A stretch of 64,000 nt of DNA, from NCBI RefSeq assembly GCF_029714945.1, contig NZ_CP121634.1:8019001-8083000 (forward strand), written 5' to 3'. The notes beneath the pieces were generated by a model. It did not search any database. It had not been told where the DNA came from and worked only from the letters and a program-made list of their open reading frames with translations. The DNA comes from Bradyrhizobium sp. CIAT3101. GTDB taxonomy: Bacteria > Pseudomonadota > Alphaproteobacteria > Rhizobiales > Xanthobacteraceae. The stretch's first letter is position 1, and the number at the start of each line of letters is the position of its first letter. Shown here one piece after another: positions 63,417 to 64,000 of this stretch. Position numbers and translations under genes: made by a program.

Positions 63417-64000
63417 ATGCGCTGGCTGAAATTCACCACCTCCGGCAAAACCTCCTGGGGCCTGGTTGAGGGCGACCAGGTGATCGCGATCGACGGCGAT
63501 CCGTTCGGTGAATGGCAACGCACGTCGCGCAAGCATCCGCTTTCGCACGTGAAGATCGAGCTGCCGCTGATCCCGCGCACCTTCTATTGCGTCGGCCTGA
63601 ACTACCTGAAGCATCTCAAGGAAGCCGCCGACAAGGCCGGCACGGTACCGGCCGTCCCTGAACGGCCCGAAATCGGCTACCGCGCGCAGAACGCGCTGAT
63701 CGCGCATGACGAGGACGTCGTGATCCCGCCCTTCGCGACGGAGAAGATCCATTACGAGGGCGAGCTCGCGGTCGTCATCGGCAAGAAGGTGAAGCATTTG
63801 ACGGCCGAGAACGCGATGGACTGCGTGTTCGGCTACACCATCGGCAACGACGTCAGCGAACGCTCCTGGCAGAAGGCCGACCGCAGCCTGTGGCGCTCGA
63901 AGAACGCCGACACGTTCAAGCCGATGGGCCCGTGGATCGAGACCGAGGCCGATCTTGCGACGATGGAAACGATCGTTCGCGTCAACGGCCAAGAGACCAA
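63417..64000 (+). CDS. Fumarylacetoacetate hydrolase family protein (3' end outside window)
   Basis: ATG 63417 has GAGGA seven bases upstream; the frame is open to the window end, giving about 194 residues. It reads RTFYCVGLNYLKHL, IHYEGELAVVIGKK (metal-ligand Glu pair) and FGYTIGNDVSERSWQ, the core of FAH-type hydrolases and isomerases. It is third in the dehydrogenase-LLM operon and should cleave a diketo acid intermediate late in the pathway. Confidence 0.92.
   Translation, partial: MRWLKFTTSGKTSWGLVEGDQVIAIDGDPFGEWQRTSRKHPLSHVKIELPLIPRTFYCVGLNYLKHLKEAADKAGTVPAVPERPEIGYRAQNALIAHDEDVVIPPFATEKIHYEGELAVVIGKKVKHLTAENAMDCVFGYTIGNDVSERSWQKADRSLWRSKNADTFKPMGPWIETEADLATMETIVRVNGQET

Overview
The window reads as chromosomal DNA of a high-GC alphaproteobacterium, most likely Bradyrhizobium or a close relative. 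Evidence: dense GC-rich coding, a CIRCE-controlled groESL pair, an alphaproteobacterial CheZ-type protein, a lysine/alanine-rich histone-H1-like protein, many secreted orphan proteins, and palindromic intergenic repeats of the kind common in Bradyrhizobium. This assignment rests on gene content and style, not on a database match. I see no rRNA, tRNA, CRISPR array, phage or plasmid backbone.

Layout. 1-6.7 kb: L,D-transpeptidase (cut by the window edge), CheZ-like phosphatase, a lipoprotein, groES-groEL with promoter and CIRCE operator, two secreted proteins. 6.8-12.6 kb: L-lactate permease, an SbmA/YddA-like ABC exporter, a TorF-family porin and the H1-like protein. 12.7-19.4 kb: glycolate oxidase glcD, glcE and glcF, with glcD separated from glcEF by an acyltransferase, a monooxygenase-like gene and an ArsR regulator. 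19.6-27.7 kb: cytochrome c, alpha/beta hydrolase, UDP-galactopyranose mutase divergent from a glycosyltransferase, a TPR protein, ribosomal protein L36, an amidohydrolase and small proteins.

27.7-34.9 kb is an accessory, partly decayed stretch. It holds palindromic operators, gene fragments (a 52-base piece of a haloacid dehalogenase gene, the 3' end of a short-chain dehydrogenase, a truncated HxlR regulator), a DMT transporter with an Lrp regulator, a cupin, a TPR protein, and an acyl-CoA dehydrogenase with a LysR regulator. 35-43.5 kb: haloacid dehalogenase, YbaK editing protein, class III cyclase, a tripartite-type binding protein, a REP-associated tyrosine transposase bounded by two 143-base direct repeats, and a LysR gene divergent from an SDR-pirin-WrbA operon that looks like a quinone/electrophile response unit.

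43.7-56 kb is a surface polysaccharide locus: isoaspartyl-methyltransferase-like protein, FemAB/CelD-like acetyltransferase, Wzy/O-antigen ligase, three glycosyltransferases, a hexapeptide acyltransferase, a Wzz/BY-kinase-like protein with a degenerate Walker A motif, a WecG/TagA glycosyltransferase and galE. Next to it, convergent, is a 1371-residue protein with five tandem GAF modules followed by intact GGDEF and EAL domains, a plausible c-di-GMP input to polysaccharide production. 61-64 kb starts a catabolic operon: Ldh-type dehydrogenase, LLM flavin monooxygenase and a fumarylacetoacetate-hydrolase-family enzyme cut by the window end.

No wholly new system can be claimed from sequence alone. 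The strongest leads are the transposase with its repeats, the five-GAF signalling protein beside the polysaccharide genes, the degenerate BY-kinase, the interrupted glc locus with its palindromic operator, and the gene graveyard near 30 kb.
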